Positions 1 through 9,524 of a stretch of 64,000 nucleotides of DNA are shown here, one piece after another (positions within the stretch are counted from its first letter, which is position 1; each line of letters begins with the position of its first letter). The stretch comes from Sanguibacter antarcticus (GTDB lineage: Bacteria > Actinomycetota > Actinomycetes > Actinomycetales > Cellulomonadaceae), in assembly GCF_002564005.1 (NCBI RefSeq), contig NZ_PDJG01000001.1:1984001-2048000 (forward strand), read 5' to 3'. Both the position numbers and the translations under genes were made by a program. Under the pieces are notes generated by a model. It searched no databases. It was not told the DNA's origin and saw only the letters and a list, made by a program, of their open reading frames with translations.

Positions 1-1052
1 CCCTCACTGTCTTCGTCGTCTACGTGCTCGTGACCTACCGCACCAGGCGCACCGCGCAGCCGCAGTTCTACTCTGGGCCGGGCACGCAGGGCACGCCCGG
101 TGCGCCCGGTGCGCCCGGTGCTGCAGCTGCTCCAGGTGCTGCGGGCGATGCATCCACGACCGCTGCCGCCGAGACCGTCCACGGTCCGAGCCTCCAGAAG
201 CACGGACCGGTCGATCAGGGGTGGGGACACCCGAGCCCCGGCCAGGCGTGGTCTGGGCAAGCGGGACAAGCAGAGCAAGCGTGGCAGGCACGTAGTCATG
301 CGACGCCCGGATCGCCGGGTGATGGCTCGTCGGGTCCGGGCACAGCGTGGGAGTGGGACGGGAAGCGCGCCGTGACGCCCCGGCGTTCGACGAGCGCCGG
401 CATCGCGTACGTCGGCGCGGTCCTCGGTCTGAGCCTGCTCACCTTCGCGTCGTTGCTCGTGCTCGACAGGTACGGCGACCTCGCCTACAGCCCGTGGCTG
501 ACGGCCGCCGGCGTGTGCATCGTCCTCGCTGGTCTCGCCATCGTCGTCGCTGGTGTCCGGGGCCGGTCGTCCGGCGGTCTGAGCTTCCTCGCGATCGTGG
601 CGATCATCATCAGTGCACCAGCAGCCTCGTGGTCTTCCGACGGGGGCTTCCTCGACGGCGCCAACCGCTCGTCGGTCGGGAGCAGCACCTTTGCGCCGAC
701 GACGGTCGAGGAGGCGTCCGACGGATACTCGTTCGGCCTTGGTGAGATCACGCTCGACCTCACGACGCTCGATCTCCCGCCCGCAGACGACCGTCCCGTG
801 ACGGTCCCTGTCGAGATCGGCGCAGGAAGTGTGACGGTCGTCCTCGCGGAGGGCACGTCAGCGTCGGCGGAGGTCACTCTCGGCGCAGGCCAGGTGTACT
901 GGCAGGTCGACGACGCAGACACCATGCTCGGCGGCGTCGGCACCGACAGCGCAGACCTCGAGACCGACGACGTCCGCGACGGCGCGACACCCGACATCCA
1001 CCTGGTCATCAAGGCCGGGGCCGGCGAGATCTTCATCAAGGAGGAGTCATGA
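1..1052 (+). CDS. PspC/LiaF-like membrane protein, C-terminal part (5' end outside window)
   Basis: The frame is open from the first bases, so the N-terminus is missing. The first visible residues (LTVFVVYVLVTYRTRR) look like the end of a membrane helix followed by a basic stop-transfer, as after a PspC domain. A flexible Gly/Pro/Ala/Gln-rich linker of about 100 residues follows. Next come about three hydrophobic segments and an extracytoplasmic beta-rich tail (motifs SFGLGEITLDLT and GAGSVTVVLAEG) resembling the LiaF/DUF2154 C-terminal domain. Such proteins commonly sense envelope stress in Gram-positives, often beside a sensor kinase. The assignment rests on layout and tail motifs because the diagnostic PspC domain lies outside the window. 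The stop overlaps the next gene's start (ATGA), so the two are probably co-transcribed. Confidence 0.6.
   Translation, partial: LTVFVVYVLVTYRTRRTAQPQFYSGPGTQGTPGAPGAPGAAAAPGAAGDASTTAAAETVHGPSLQKHGPVDQGWGHPSPGQAWSGQAGQAEQAWQARSHATPGSPGDGSSGPGTAWEWDGKRAVTPRRSTSAGIAYVGAVLGLSLLTFASLLVLDRYGDLAYSPWLTAAGVCIVLAGLAIVVAGVRGRSSGGLSFLAIVAIIISAPAASWSSDGGFLDGANRSSVGSSTFAPTTVEEASDGYSFGLGEITLDLTTLDLPPADDRPVTVPVEIGAGSVTVVLAEGTSASAEVTLGAGQVYWQVDDADTMLGGVGTDSADLETDDVRDGATPDIHLVIKAGAGEIFIKEES
81..125 (+). repeat. 9-bp tandem repeat coding for a Gly-Thr/Ala-Pro stretch
   Basis: Five 9-nt units (ggcacgcag, ggcacgccc, ggtgcgccc twice, ggtgctgca) encode collagen-like triplets GTQ-GTP-GAP-GAP-GAA in the cytoplasmic linker of the PspC-like protein. 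Repeats of this kind tend to vary in copy number between strains. Confidence 0.7.
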
Positions 1053-1318
1053 CCGACTCACAGCCCACAGTCCCCGTCCCTGGACCGGGGGCGTCCCCCG
1101 AGACCACCGAGCAGGCTGGGTCTGCTGGGCCGGCCCGGCGGCCGCACCGCCCGAGCACCATCATCTGGGGCTTCGTCGTCGCTGTCGTCGGCGCGGGCAT
1201 CCTTGCCCGCGCGGTCGGCGCGGAGTTCGACGACGGGCTCGCCGTCATCGTCCTTCTCGGTGCGGCCGGCCTCGCGCTCGTCGGGACCTCGATCGCCTCG
1301 GTGGTCCGTCGGCGGTGA
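1049..1318 (+). CDS. small two-helix membrane protein, function unknown
   Basis: This 89-residue protein has a Pro/Thr-rich N-terminal tail and two hydrophobic segments (about residues 38-56 and 64-84), with a basic end (VVRRR). It starts inside the stop of the PspC-like gene through an ATGA overlap and ends just before a long hairpin terminator, so it is the last gene of that operon. The order (LiaF-like protein, then a short membrane protein) suggests an accessory part of an envelope-stress module, but I recognise no named family. Confidence 0.7.
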   Translation: MTDSQPTVPVPGPGASPETTEQAGSAGPARRPHRPSTIIWGFVVAVVGAGILARAVGAEFDDGLAVIVLLGAAGLALVGTSIASVVRRR

Positions 1319-1323
1319 TGTCC

Positions 1324-1371
1324 GTGCATGACGAAGGCCGGGACCCGTGGGTCCCGGCCTTCGTCATGCAC
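1324..1371. terminator. bidirectional terminator, 23-bp perfect inverted repeat
   Basis: The arms at 1324-1346 and 1349-1371 are perfectly complementary and leave only two unpaired bases. The repeat sits between two convergent genes (stops at 1318 and 1400). There is no T-tract on either side, so it is a GC-type hairpin. Confidence 0.85.
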
Positions 1372-1399
1372 GATCTGGTGCGGCTGTGTCAGGCAAGGG

Positions 1400-2407
1400 T
1401 CAGGACTGGTCGCCTGAGCTCTTTCCGGGCTTGTCCTCGACGGGCGGGACGCGGTCGGCCGGAGAGGCCCAGCCGCTGGAGGTGCCTTCGAGCTCCTCGA
1501 GACGTGCGTCGCCCTTCGGTCCTGCTGGCAGCTCGCTGCCGACGGTCGGCTTCGGCACCGGTCGGACGCCTGCCGGGGCGGGTGACGTTGCTCCGTTGAC
1601 GCGCTCGGAACGGCTCATCCTGATCGGTTCGTCCGGTGCCGGAGGCACCGGCGAGGAGGCTGCATCCTTCTGAGCGGCCCTCGACTTGCTGCTCGACGAG
1701 CGCTTCCCGGTCGCTGCCGCGACGACGGGTGTCGCGGACGTCGCCGGCGCCGCGCTCGGACGGCGAGAGGCTGGCTCCTTGTCTTTCGTCGCGTCACTCG
1801 CGGCGTCGTCCTTCTGCTCCGGCTCTCCGTGAGCCTTCGACGACACACGCGTCGCGACCGGCGGCACGGCCGTCATCCCGGAGGGAGCGCCTCCGCCGGA
1901 TCCTTCACCGGGGGCGGCGGGGGCCGCAGGCTCAGCCGGAGCAGCAGGGCTGCTCGTCGTCTCGACGACGACGGGCGGACCACCGGCGAGCCGGCGCAGC
2001 GCCCAGCCGACGAGGACGAAGAGCAGCCCCAGCCCGACGACGAGCGCGGCGATGCCGAACGAGACCACCGAGGTGAAGAGCGAGGCACGCAGGAAGGACG
2101 CGTTCATGACCGTGTCGCGTCGGGGATCGTCCTGGTCGAGCTCGGCGTACGTCTGTCCGTCAGACATCTCGAGCGCGTGGTTGTTGATGACGTCCGCCTG
2201 CGCGTACGCGGTGAACGGGTCGTTGACGAACCTGCCGGCGAGGAAGGACGCGTCCTCGGACACCGTGATGTCCTCTTGCGCGAGCTTGTACGAGACTGTC
2301 CACCAGGTGAGACCGCCTGCGACGATCAGAACGACCCCGGCGATCAGGGCGAGGAGCCCGACGACCCCTACCCCCTTGCTCTGTCTGATGGTGACCTTGC
2401 TAGACAT
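1400..2407 (-). CDS. two-TM membrane protein with long disordered tail (often mis-annotated LigA)
   Basis: The protein has 335 residues. A membrane helix lies at about residues 12-34, followed by a roughly 75-residue external segment (ITVSEDASFLAGRFVNDPF, DQDDPRRDTVMNASFLRASLF). A second helix (about 110-137) follows, then a very long Pro/Ala/Ser/Lys-rich cytoplasmic tail. This layout is common in actinobacteria and is frequently labelled 'aromatic ring-opening dioxygenase LigA', but nothing here supports a dioxygenase. The ATG has a good AAGGAG ribosome-binding site. The gene lies 72 bp downstream of guaA on the same strand. Function unknown. Confidence 0.75.
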   Translation of the reverse strand: MSSKVTIRQSKGVGVVGLLALIAGVVLIVAGGLTWWTVSYKLAQEDITVSEDASFLAGRFVNDPFTAYAQADVINNHALEMSDGQTYAELDQDDPRRDTVMNASFLRASLFTSVVSFGIAALVVGLGLLFVLVGWALRRLAGGPPVVVETTSSPAAPAEPAAPAAPGEGSGGGAPSGMTAVPPVATRVSSKAHGEPEQKDDAASDATKDKEPASRRPSAAPATSATPVVAAATGKRSSSSKSRAAQKDAASSPVPPAPDEPIRMSRSERVNGATSPAPAGVRPVPKPTVGSELPAGPKGDARLEELEGTSSGWASPADRVPPVEDKPGKSSGDQS

Positions 2408-2479
2408 CGTCTTCTCCTTGTCGAGGGTGTTGCGATCGTGCGTCCGCCGGAACGAATCGGTCGTCGGCGGATGGTGCGG

Positions 2480-4060
2480 TCACTCCCACTCGATGGTGCC
2501 CGGCGGCTTGCTCGTGACGTCGAGCACCACGCGGTTGACGTCCTTGACCTCGTTGGTGATGCGGGTCGAGATCGTCGCCAGGACGTCGTAGGGCAGTCGC
2601 GTCCAGTCCGCTGTCATAGCGTCCTCGGACGAGACGGGGCGCAGCACGATGGGGTGACCGTACGTCCGGCCGTCTCCTTGGACGCCCACGGAGCGGACGT
2701 CGCCGAGCAGCACGACCGGGCACTGCCAGATCTCGCGGTCCAGACCGGCCCGCGTGAGCTCTTCGCGGGCGATCGCGTCCGCGGCGCGAAGGATCTCGAG
2801 CCGCTCGGCCGTGACCTCTCCGACGATCCGGATGCCGAGGCCGGGGCCGGGGAACGGCTGGCGCCACACGATGACCTCGGGAACGCCCAGCTCGAGGCCG
2901 ACCGCCCGCACCTCGTCCTTGAACAGTGCGCGCAGCGGCTCGACGAGCGAGAACTGGAGGTCGTCGGGCAGCCCGCCCACGTTGTGGTGGCTCTTGATGT
3001 TCGCGGCGCCCTCGCCGCCCCCGGACTCGACGACGTCCGGGTACAGGGTGCCCTGGACGAGGAACTTGACCTCGTCACCGTGCGCTCCGGCATCCTCGAC
3101 GACCTCGCGGGCTGCGTCCTCGAAGACCCGGATGAACTCGCGGCCGATGATCTTGCGCTTCGTCTCGGGGTCGCTGACCCCGGCGAGCGCGGAGAGGAAG
3201 CGCGCACGGGCGTCGACGACCTTGAGCTGGACCCCGGTCGCGTCGACGAAGTCCTGCTCGACCTGCTCGGCCTCACCCTCGCGCAGCAGCCCGTGGTCGA
3301 CGAACACGCACGTGAGCTGGTCGCCTACAGCCTTCTGGACGAGCGCGGCCGCGACGGAGGAGTCCACGCCGCCGGAGAGCCCGCAGATGACGCGGGCGTC
3401 ACCGACCTGCGCACGGATGGCGTCGACCTGGTCCGCGATGACGTTGCCCGGGGTCCAGTCGGGCGCGAGCCCGGCGCCCTCGTAGAGGAAGTTCTCGAGA
3501 GCCTTCTGCCCGAGCGGAGAGTGCTTGACCTCCGGGTGCCACTGGACGCCGTAGAGGCGTCGGGCGGTGTTCTCGAACGCGGCGACCGGCGATCCTGCGG
3601 AGGTGGCGAGAACTTCGAAGCCGTCAGGTGCGCTGTGCACGGCGTCTCCGTGGCTCATCCATGTGGTCTGCTCGTCGGGCGAGCCGTCGAGCAGCGCACC
3701 GGCCCGGGTCACGGTCACGGGGGTGCCGCCGTACTCGGAGAGGCCTGTCTGCTCGACAGTCCCGCCGAGGGCCTTCGCCATCGCCTGGAAGCCGTAGCAG
3801 ATGCCGAACACGGGCACGCCCGCCTCGAACAGCGCAGGGTCGACGAAGGGGGCGCCTTCGGCGTAGACCGACGACGGCCCGCCGGAGAGGATGATCGCCA
3901 CCGGGTTCTTCGCGAGCATCTGCTCGACGCTCGACGTGTGCGGGACGATCTCTGAGTAGACCTTGGCCTCGCGGACGCGACGAGCGATGAGCTGCGCGTA
4001 CTGGGCACCGAAGTCGACCACGAGGACGGGACGTGGCAAGGACGTTGGAAGTTGTGTCAC
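2480..4060 (-). CDS. guaA: GMP synthase (glutamine-hydrolysing)
   Basis: GuaA converts XMP to GMP with ATP and glutamine. The class I amidotransferase domain shows the nucleophile motif GICYGFQAM and the His-Glu pair in WHPEV. The ATP-pyrophosphatase loop SGGVDSS and the C-terminal ending PPGTIEWE complete the family signature. I place the start at the GTG at 4060 (VTQLPTSLP...), giving 526 residues as in E. coli. A longer frame reaches 4129 but would run into the end of thiE. A TATCCT hexamer lies exactly 6 nt upstream of this GTG, which fits a leaderless mRNA. With guaB at 31-32 kb it completes the GMP branch. Confidence 0.97.
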   Translation of the reverse strand: MTQLPTSLPRPVLVVDFGAQYAQLIARRVREAKVYSEIVPHTSSVEQMLAKNPVAIILSGGPSSVYAEGAPFVDPALFEAGVPVFGICYGFQAMAKALGGTVEQTGLSEYGGTPVTVTRAGALLDGSPDEQTTWMSHGDAVHSAPDGFEVLATSAGSPVAAFENTARRLYGVQWHPEVKHSPLGQKALENFLYEGAGLAPDWTPGNVIADQVDAIRAQVGDARVICGLSGGVDSSVAAALVQKAVGDQLTCVFVDHGLLREGEAEQVEQDFVDATGVQLKVVDARARFLSALAGVSDPETKRKIIGREFIRVFEDAAREVVEDAGAHGDEVKFLVQGTLYPDVVESGGGEGAANIKSHHNVGGLPDDLQFSLVEPLRALFKDEVRAVGLELGVPEVIVWRQPFPGPGLGIRIVGEVTAERLEILRAADAIAREELTRAGLDREIWQCPVVLLGDVRSVGVQGDGRTYGHPIVLRPVSSEDAMTADWTRLPYDVLATISTRITNEVKDVNRVVLDVTSKPPGTIEWE

Positions 4061-4066
4061 GTGGAC

Positions 4067-4072
4067 AGGATA
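4067..4072 (-). promoter_or_regulatory. leaderless -10 element of guaA (TATCCT)
   Basis: On the minus strand TATCCT ends 6 nt before the GTG start, so transcription would begin at or next to the start codon. No Shine-Dalgarno sequence is present. Confidence 0.5.
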
Positions 4073-4091
4073 GACGGACCCCAGCAAGGGG

Positions 4092-4841
4092 TCAGGCCTG
4101 GCCGGCTCCGGCGGACGTCCGTCCCGCATCGTCCGCGAGGGCCCGCGTGAGCGCCGTCCGCAGCCCGCGCGCCGCCGCTTCGGGGTCAGGGGCCTCCGTC
4201 ACAGCGCGCACGACGACCACGCGGCGAGCACCGGCCTCGACGACCTGGCGCACGTTCTGGAGGTCGACGCCGCCGATCGCGAACCACGGTGTCGTCGGCT
4301 GCCCTGCTGCGACCTGCCGGACCGCGTCGAGGCCGACGGCCGCGCGGCCAGGCTTGGTGGGCGTCGACCGGACCGGTCCGACGCAGAAGTAGTCGACGTC
4401 CGGGTCGGCGTCCGCCGCCGCGGCCTGCGCGCCTCCCCCGGTCGAGCGTCCGAGGAGAGCCTTCTCTCCGACGAGGTCCCGGGCGACGGGCACCGGAAGG
4501 TCCCGCTGGCCGGTGTGCAGGACCGCGGCGCCTGCCGCGAGCGCGACGTCGGCCCGGTCGTTCACCGCGAGCAGGGCGCCGTGCTCGTCTGTCAGGTCCC
4601 GCAGCGCTGCCAGGAGCTCGAGCTCTTCCACGACGTCGAGCGACCGGTCGCGGAGCTGGACGATGTCGACGCCGCCGCGGAGCGCTGCGCGCACGAGGTC
4701 GAGCAGGTCGAGGCCGCCGCGTCGGTCGCGGCGGGCGTCGGTGCAGAGGTAGAGCCGGGCGTCCTGCAACCGTTCGCGCGGGCTTCCTGACGGTCTCGGT
4801 GACGGGGTCGGCTGCGCTGTCGGGTCCGAGGTCGGTGCCAT
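4092..4841 (-). CDS. thiE: thiamine-phosphate synthase
   Basis: ThiE joins HMP-pyrophosphate and the thiazole phosphate (HET-P) to give thiamine monophosphate. Visible motifs are [46 protein letters not shown] and WFAIGGVD, in the usual TIM-barrel order. I start at the ATG at 4841 (249 residues). A longer reading to 4934 exists, but its extra codons are antisense to the TPP riboswitch of thiO and are not credible. The gene diverges from thiO. Its own transcript carries no riboswitch because a TACACT -10 lies only 8 nt before the ATG. Confidence 0.93.
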   Translation of the reverse strand: MAPTSDPTAQPTPSPRPSGSPRERLQDARLYLCTDARRDRRGGLDLLDLVRAALRGGVDIVQLRDRSLDVVEELELLAALRDLTDEHGALLAVNDRADVALAAGAAVLHTGQRDLPVPVARDLVGEKALLGRSTGGGAQAAAADADPDVDYFCVGPVRSTPTKPGRAAVGLDAVRQVAAGQPTTPWFAIGGVDLQNVRQVVEAGARRVVVVRAVTEAPDPEAAARGLRTALTRALADDAGRTSAGAGQA

Positions 4842-4849
4842 GGTGCGGA

Positions 4850-4859
4850 AGTGTAGTGT
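4850..4859. promoter_or_regulatory. overlapping divergent -10 elements of thiE and thiO
   Basis: TACACT on the minus strand (4850-4855) is placed for thiE. TAGTGT on the plus strand (4854-4859) is placed about 10 nt before the riboswitch of thiO. The two hexamers share two base pairs, so polymerase binding to one should exclude the other. No good -35 boxes are visible. Confidence 0.5.
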
Positions 4860-4868
4860 GACAAGTGC

Positions 4869-4952
4869 ACGGGAGCCCTGCACAGGTGGGGCTGAGAGGG
4901 CATTCCGCCGACCGTCGAACCTGCTCTGGGTCATGCCAGCGAAGGGAGCAAG
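4869..4952 (+). promoter_or_regulatory. TPP riboswitch (thi box)
   Basis: The conserved TPP aptamer pieces appear in order: GGGAGCC, GGCTGAGAGGG, GACCGTCGAACCTG, then CTGGGTCATGCCAGCG and AAGGGAGCA. The element ends three bases before the thiO start codon. With no room for a separate terminator, repression probably works by hiding the ribosome-binding site (the AAGGGAG of the last segment), which is the common actinobacterial mode. It should switch off thiO-thiS-thiG when thiamine pyrophosphate is abundant. Confidence 0.95.
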
Positions 4953-4955
4953 CGC

Positions 4956-7239
<2,284 letters not shown>

Positions 7240-7260
7240 CGCGCTCGCGGTCAGGGCCGC

Positions 7261-8442
7261 TCAGTACAGGGGCTGGCTCGGGTCGATCTCGCGGACCCAG
7301 GCCAGGACTCCGCCGTGGAGGTTGCCGACGTTCGTCAGGCCTGCTGCCCGGACGGCGTCGACGACCGCCTGCGAGCGCCCGCCCATCTTGCAGTAGAAGG
7401 TGACAGGACGGTCGCGCGGCACGTCCGCGAGCACGTTCCCCGCGAGGAGGTCGTCCATCGGCACGTGGACGGAGCCGGGGATGGAGACGATCTCGCGCTC
7501 GTAGGCCTCACGGACGTCGACGAGGAGGAGGTCTTCTCCGGCGGCGAGCTTCGCTGCGAGCTCGACGACGGAGAGGTCACGTCCAGCAGCGTCGGAGGCG
7601 GGGGCCTCCGTGGCTCCCGGGACCCCGCAGAGGACGTCGTAGTCGACGAGCTCGGTCACGCGCTCCAGCGCGGGGTCTGGCTCGACCGCGAGCTCCCTCC
7701 AGGTGAGCTCGAGGGCGTCGTAGACGGCGAGCCTGCCGAGGAGCGTGCGACCGGTGCCGGTGATGAGCTTGACGGCCTCGGTCGCCATGACCGAGCCGAC
7801 CGTCGCGCAGAGTGCTCCGAGCACCCCTCCCTCGGCGCAGCTCGGGACGGTGCCCGGGGGCGGCGGGGTCGGGAACAGGTCGCGGTAGGTCACTGCGTCG
7901 ACGCCGGCGGGAGGCGCGGACCAGAAGAGGCTCATCTGGCCCTGGAACCGGAAGATCGACCCCCACACGTACGGGAGGCCGAGGATGGTGCAGGCGTCGT
8001 TGACGAGGTAGCGGGTCGCGAAGTTGTCTGCTCCGTCGAGGACGAGGTCATAGCCTTCGAGGACCGTGAGCGCGTTCGCTGCCGTCAGCCGGACGGGGTG
8101 CAGCCGCACGTCGACGTCGGGGTTGACGGCGAGCACGGAGTCCCGCGCCGACTCGACCTTGCTCCGCCCGACGTCCGCCGTGCCGTGGATGACCTGTCGC
8201 TGAAGGTTGGAGGAGTCCACGACGTCGTCGTCGACGATCCCGATGGTCCCGACGCCCGCGGCCGCGAGGTAGAGGAGCGACGGGCTGCCGAGCCCGCCCG
8301 CACCGACGACGAGGACGCGGGCGTTCTTCAGCCTGCGCTGCCCGCTCATGCCGATCTGCGGGAGGCTCAGGTGGCGGGCATAACGAGCGAGCTCGGTCGG
8401 CGAGAGCGGTGCAGACTCGGTGACGAGCGGCGGGAGAGACAT
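7261..8442 (-). CDS. moeZ: MoeZ: adenylyltransferase/sulfurtransferase (ThiF-MoeB domain plus rhodanese)
   Basis: The 393-residue protein has an E1-like domain (nucleotide loop VVGAGGLGSPSLLYLAAAG, ATP contact DDDVVDSSNLQRQ) and a C-terminal rhodanese domain with active-site loop CKMGGRS. The segment VPSCAEGGVLG replaces the zinc CxxC of MoeB, as in mycobacterial MoeZ. MoeZ adenylates and then thiocarboxylates small sulfur carriers such as MoaD or CysO homologues. It is convergent with thiO-thiS-thiG and no thiF is present, so I infer it also charges ThiS. A TAGAGT hexamer 6 nt before the ATG suggests a leaderless mRNA. Confidence 0.92.
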   Translation of the reverse strand: MSLPPLVTESAPLSPTELARYARHLSLPQIGMSGQRRLKNARVLVVGAGGLGSPSLLYLAAAGVGTIGIVDDDVVDSSNLQRQVIHGTADVGRSKVESARDSVLAVNPDVDVRLHPVRLTAANALTVLEGYDLVLDGADNFATRYLVNDACTILGLPYVWGSIFRFQGQMSLFWSAPPAGVDAVTYRDLFPTPPPPGTVPSCAEGGVLGALCATVGSVMATEAVKLITGTGRTLLGRLAVYDALELTWRELAVEPDPALERVTELVDYDVLCGVPGATEAPASDAAGRDLSVVELAAKLAAGEDLLLVDVREAYEREIVSIPGSVHVPMDDLLAGNVLADVPRDRPVTFYCKMGGRSQAVVDAVRAAGLTNVGNLHGGVLAWVREIDPSQPLY

Positions 8443-8448
8443 GCCTCG

Positions 8449-8454
8449 ACTCTA
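8449..8454 (-). promoter_or_regulatory. leaderless -10 element of moeZ (TAGAGT)
   Basis: On the minus strand TAGAGT ends 6 nt before the moeZ ATG, and there is no Shine-Dalgarno sequence. Confidence 0.5.
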
Positions 8455-8479
8455 CCGACGGTGTGCTGGCTGTCGGTCG

Positions 8480-9028
8480 TCACGGGCACGTGTAGCCGCC
8501 GTCGGCGAACCCTGCCTGCTCCTCGAAATAGTTGCCGCACGGGTCGATGCCCTCCCGGAGGTACAGGGCCGTGAACGACGGGCCGAAGAGCCTCCACTGA
8601 CGCACGTGCTCGAGCTCGTGCACGATCAGGCTGCTGTCCAGCACCTGCTGGTCGCGCGCGGTGAGGAACGTGTCGCCGTACGTCGTGCCACCACGCTGGG
8701 CGAGCACGGACGTCACACCGAAGCAGACCCACAGGCCCTCCTGGGGCTCGCACGTGGCGCCGTCTGCGAGGGCGTCGGCACGGTGCTCGACGCCCTGCAG
8801 GGCTGCGCGTACCTGTCGGTGAGCGGTGCAGAGCGAGGACCCGACGCCCTCGGTCGGGCACAGGCTCCCGGCGTACGGACCCGAGTCGTACGGCGCTGCG
8901 CCGCCGGCCGTGCCGGACGTCAGCACGCCACCGGACGTCAGCACGCCACCGGACGTCAGCACGCCACCGGACGTGAGCACGCCACCGAGCGCGAGGACGA
9001 CCGCCACGGCTCGAGCGAACGTGCTCAC
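8480..9028 (-). CDS. secreted HExxH protein with repeat-built signal peptide, function unknown
   Basis: This 182-residue protein starts with a GTG overlapping the upstream stop. Residues 1-42 form an export signal whose hydrophobic core is four copies of GGVLTS (residues 15-38), ending in AGGAA. The mature part has six cysteines (57, 67, 93, 102, 164, 181), enough for three disulfides. It also has the zinc-metalloprotease-like motif HELEH (137-141) in LIVHELEHVRQW, and Glu169/Glu170 in GNYFEEQAG could be a third ligand. I infer an exported metal-binding, possibly proteolytic, domain. It resembles small 'HE..HVRQW' proteins of actinobacteria, which have no established activity. Confidence 0.75.
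   Translation of the reverse strand: MSTFARAVAVVLALGGVLTSGGVLTSGGVLTSGGVLTSGTAGGAAPYDSGPYAGSLCPTEGVGSSLCTAHRQVRAALQGVEHRADALADGATCEPQEGLWVCFGVTSVLAQRGGTTYGDTFLTARDQQVLDSSLIVHELEHVRQWRLFGPSFTALYLREGIDPCGNYFEEQAGFADGGYTCP
8913..8984 (-). repeat. four 18-bp tandem repeats inside a signal peptide
   Basis: Units at 8913-8930, 8931-8948 and 8949-8966 are identical, and 8967-8984 differs by one base. Each encodes GGVLTS on the minus strand. Units are a multiple of three, so copy-number change would lengthen or shorten the signal-peptide core without a frameshift. Confidence 0.9.
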
Positions 9029-9465
9029 GCCGCTCGGGCCGCCGCGATCTTCGCGTCGGCGTCAGCGTGCACACGCTTCTCGACGACGAACGACATGACG
9101 GGGACGACCCCGCCGAGCACCATGACGACGAGGCGTCCGAACGCCCAGCGCATCTTGCTCCACAGGTCGACGACCGTGATGAGGTACACGACGTAGATCC
9201 AGCCGTGGGCGAAGGGGATCCATGCGATGAAGCGCTTGGCGTCGGGCCCGATCCGCAGGCCGTAGACGAGGACCATCTCCACGCACAGCAGCAAGAGCAT
9301 GACTCCGGTCACATAGGCCATGAAGCGGTAGCGCTTGAGCGCACCCTCCCCCGCCACGATGATCTTCTCCCGTGCGGCGCGGGCCGCTGCGCCCGAGCCG
9401 GGCGCGGAACCGTCGCCGACGTCTCCGGGCGTGGTCGGGGCGTCGGGCGTCGAAGGTGATGTCAT
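9025..9465 (-). CDS. DUF3817 integral membrane protein
   Basis: The 146-residue protein has a charged N-terminal tail, then three hydrophobic helices (MAYVTGVMLLLLCVEMVLVY, FAHGWIYVVYLITVVDLW and LVVMVLGGVVPVMSFVVE). The motif YRFMAYVTG and the FxxWIPxAHGWxYxxYL pattern are typical of DUF3817, a widespread actinobacterial family of unknown role, also seen as a C-terminal domain of some transporters. The ATG has a GGAAGG ribosome-binding site. Its stop overlaps the GTG of the HExxH gene. Confidence 0.85.
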   Translation of the reverse strand: MTSPSTPDAPTTPGDVGDGSAPGSGAAARAAREKIIVAGEGALKRYRFMAYVTGVMLLLLCVEMVLVYGLRIGPDAKRFIAWIPFAHGWIYVVYLITVVDLWSKMRWAFGRLVVMVLGGVVPVMSFVVEKRVHADADAKIAAARAA

Positions 9466-9524
9466 GGCGTGCCTTCCGAAATTGCGTGGCCCGGTGTCGG
9501 TGCCACGACCTAATGTTAGTGATC

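Noticed and set aside
1400..2407. Aromatic ring-opening dioxygenase (LigA).
   Set aside because: This label is common for such proteins, but the sequence is a two-helix membrane protein with a disordered tail and no dioxygenase motif.
1829..3955. A 708-codon plus-strand frame opposite guaA.
   Set aside because: It is antisense to guaA with low-complexity composition.
4842..4934. N-terminal extension of thiE.
   Set aside because: It would translate the antisense of the TPP riboswitch. The ATG at 4841 gives a normal-length protein.
8913..8984. CRISPR-like regular repeats.
   Set aside because: The units are contiguous 18-bp repeats without spacers and are in frame within a gene; no cas genes are present.
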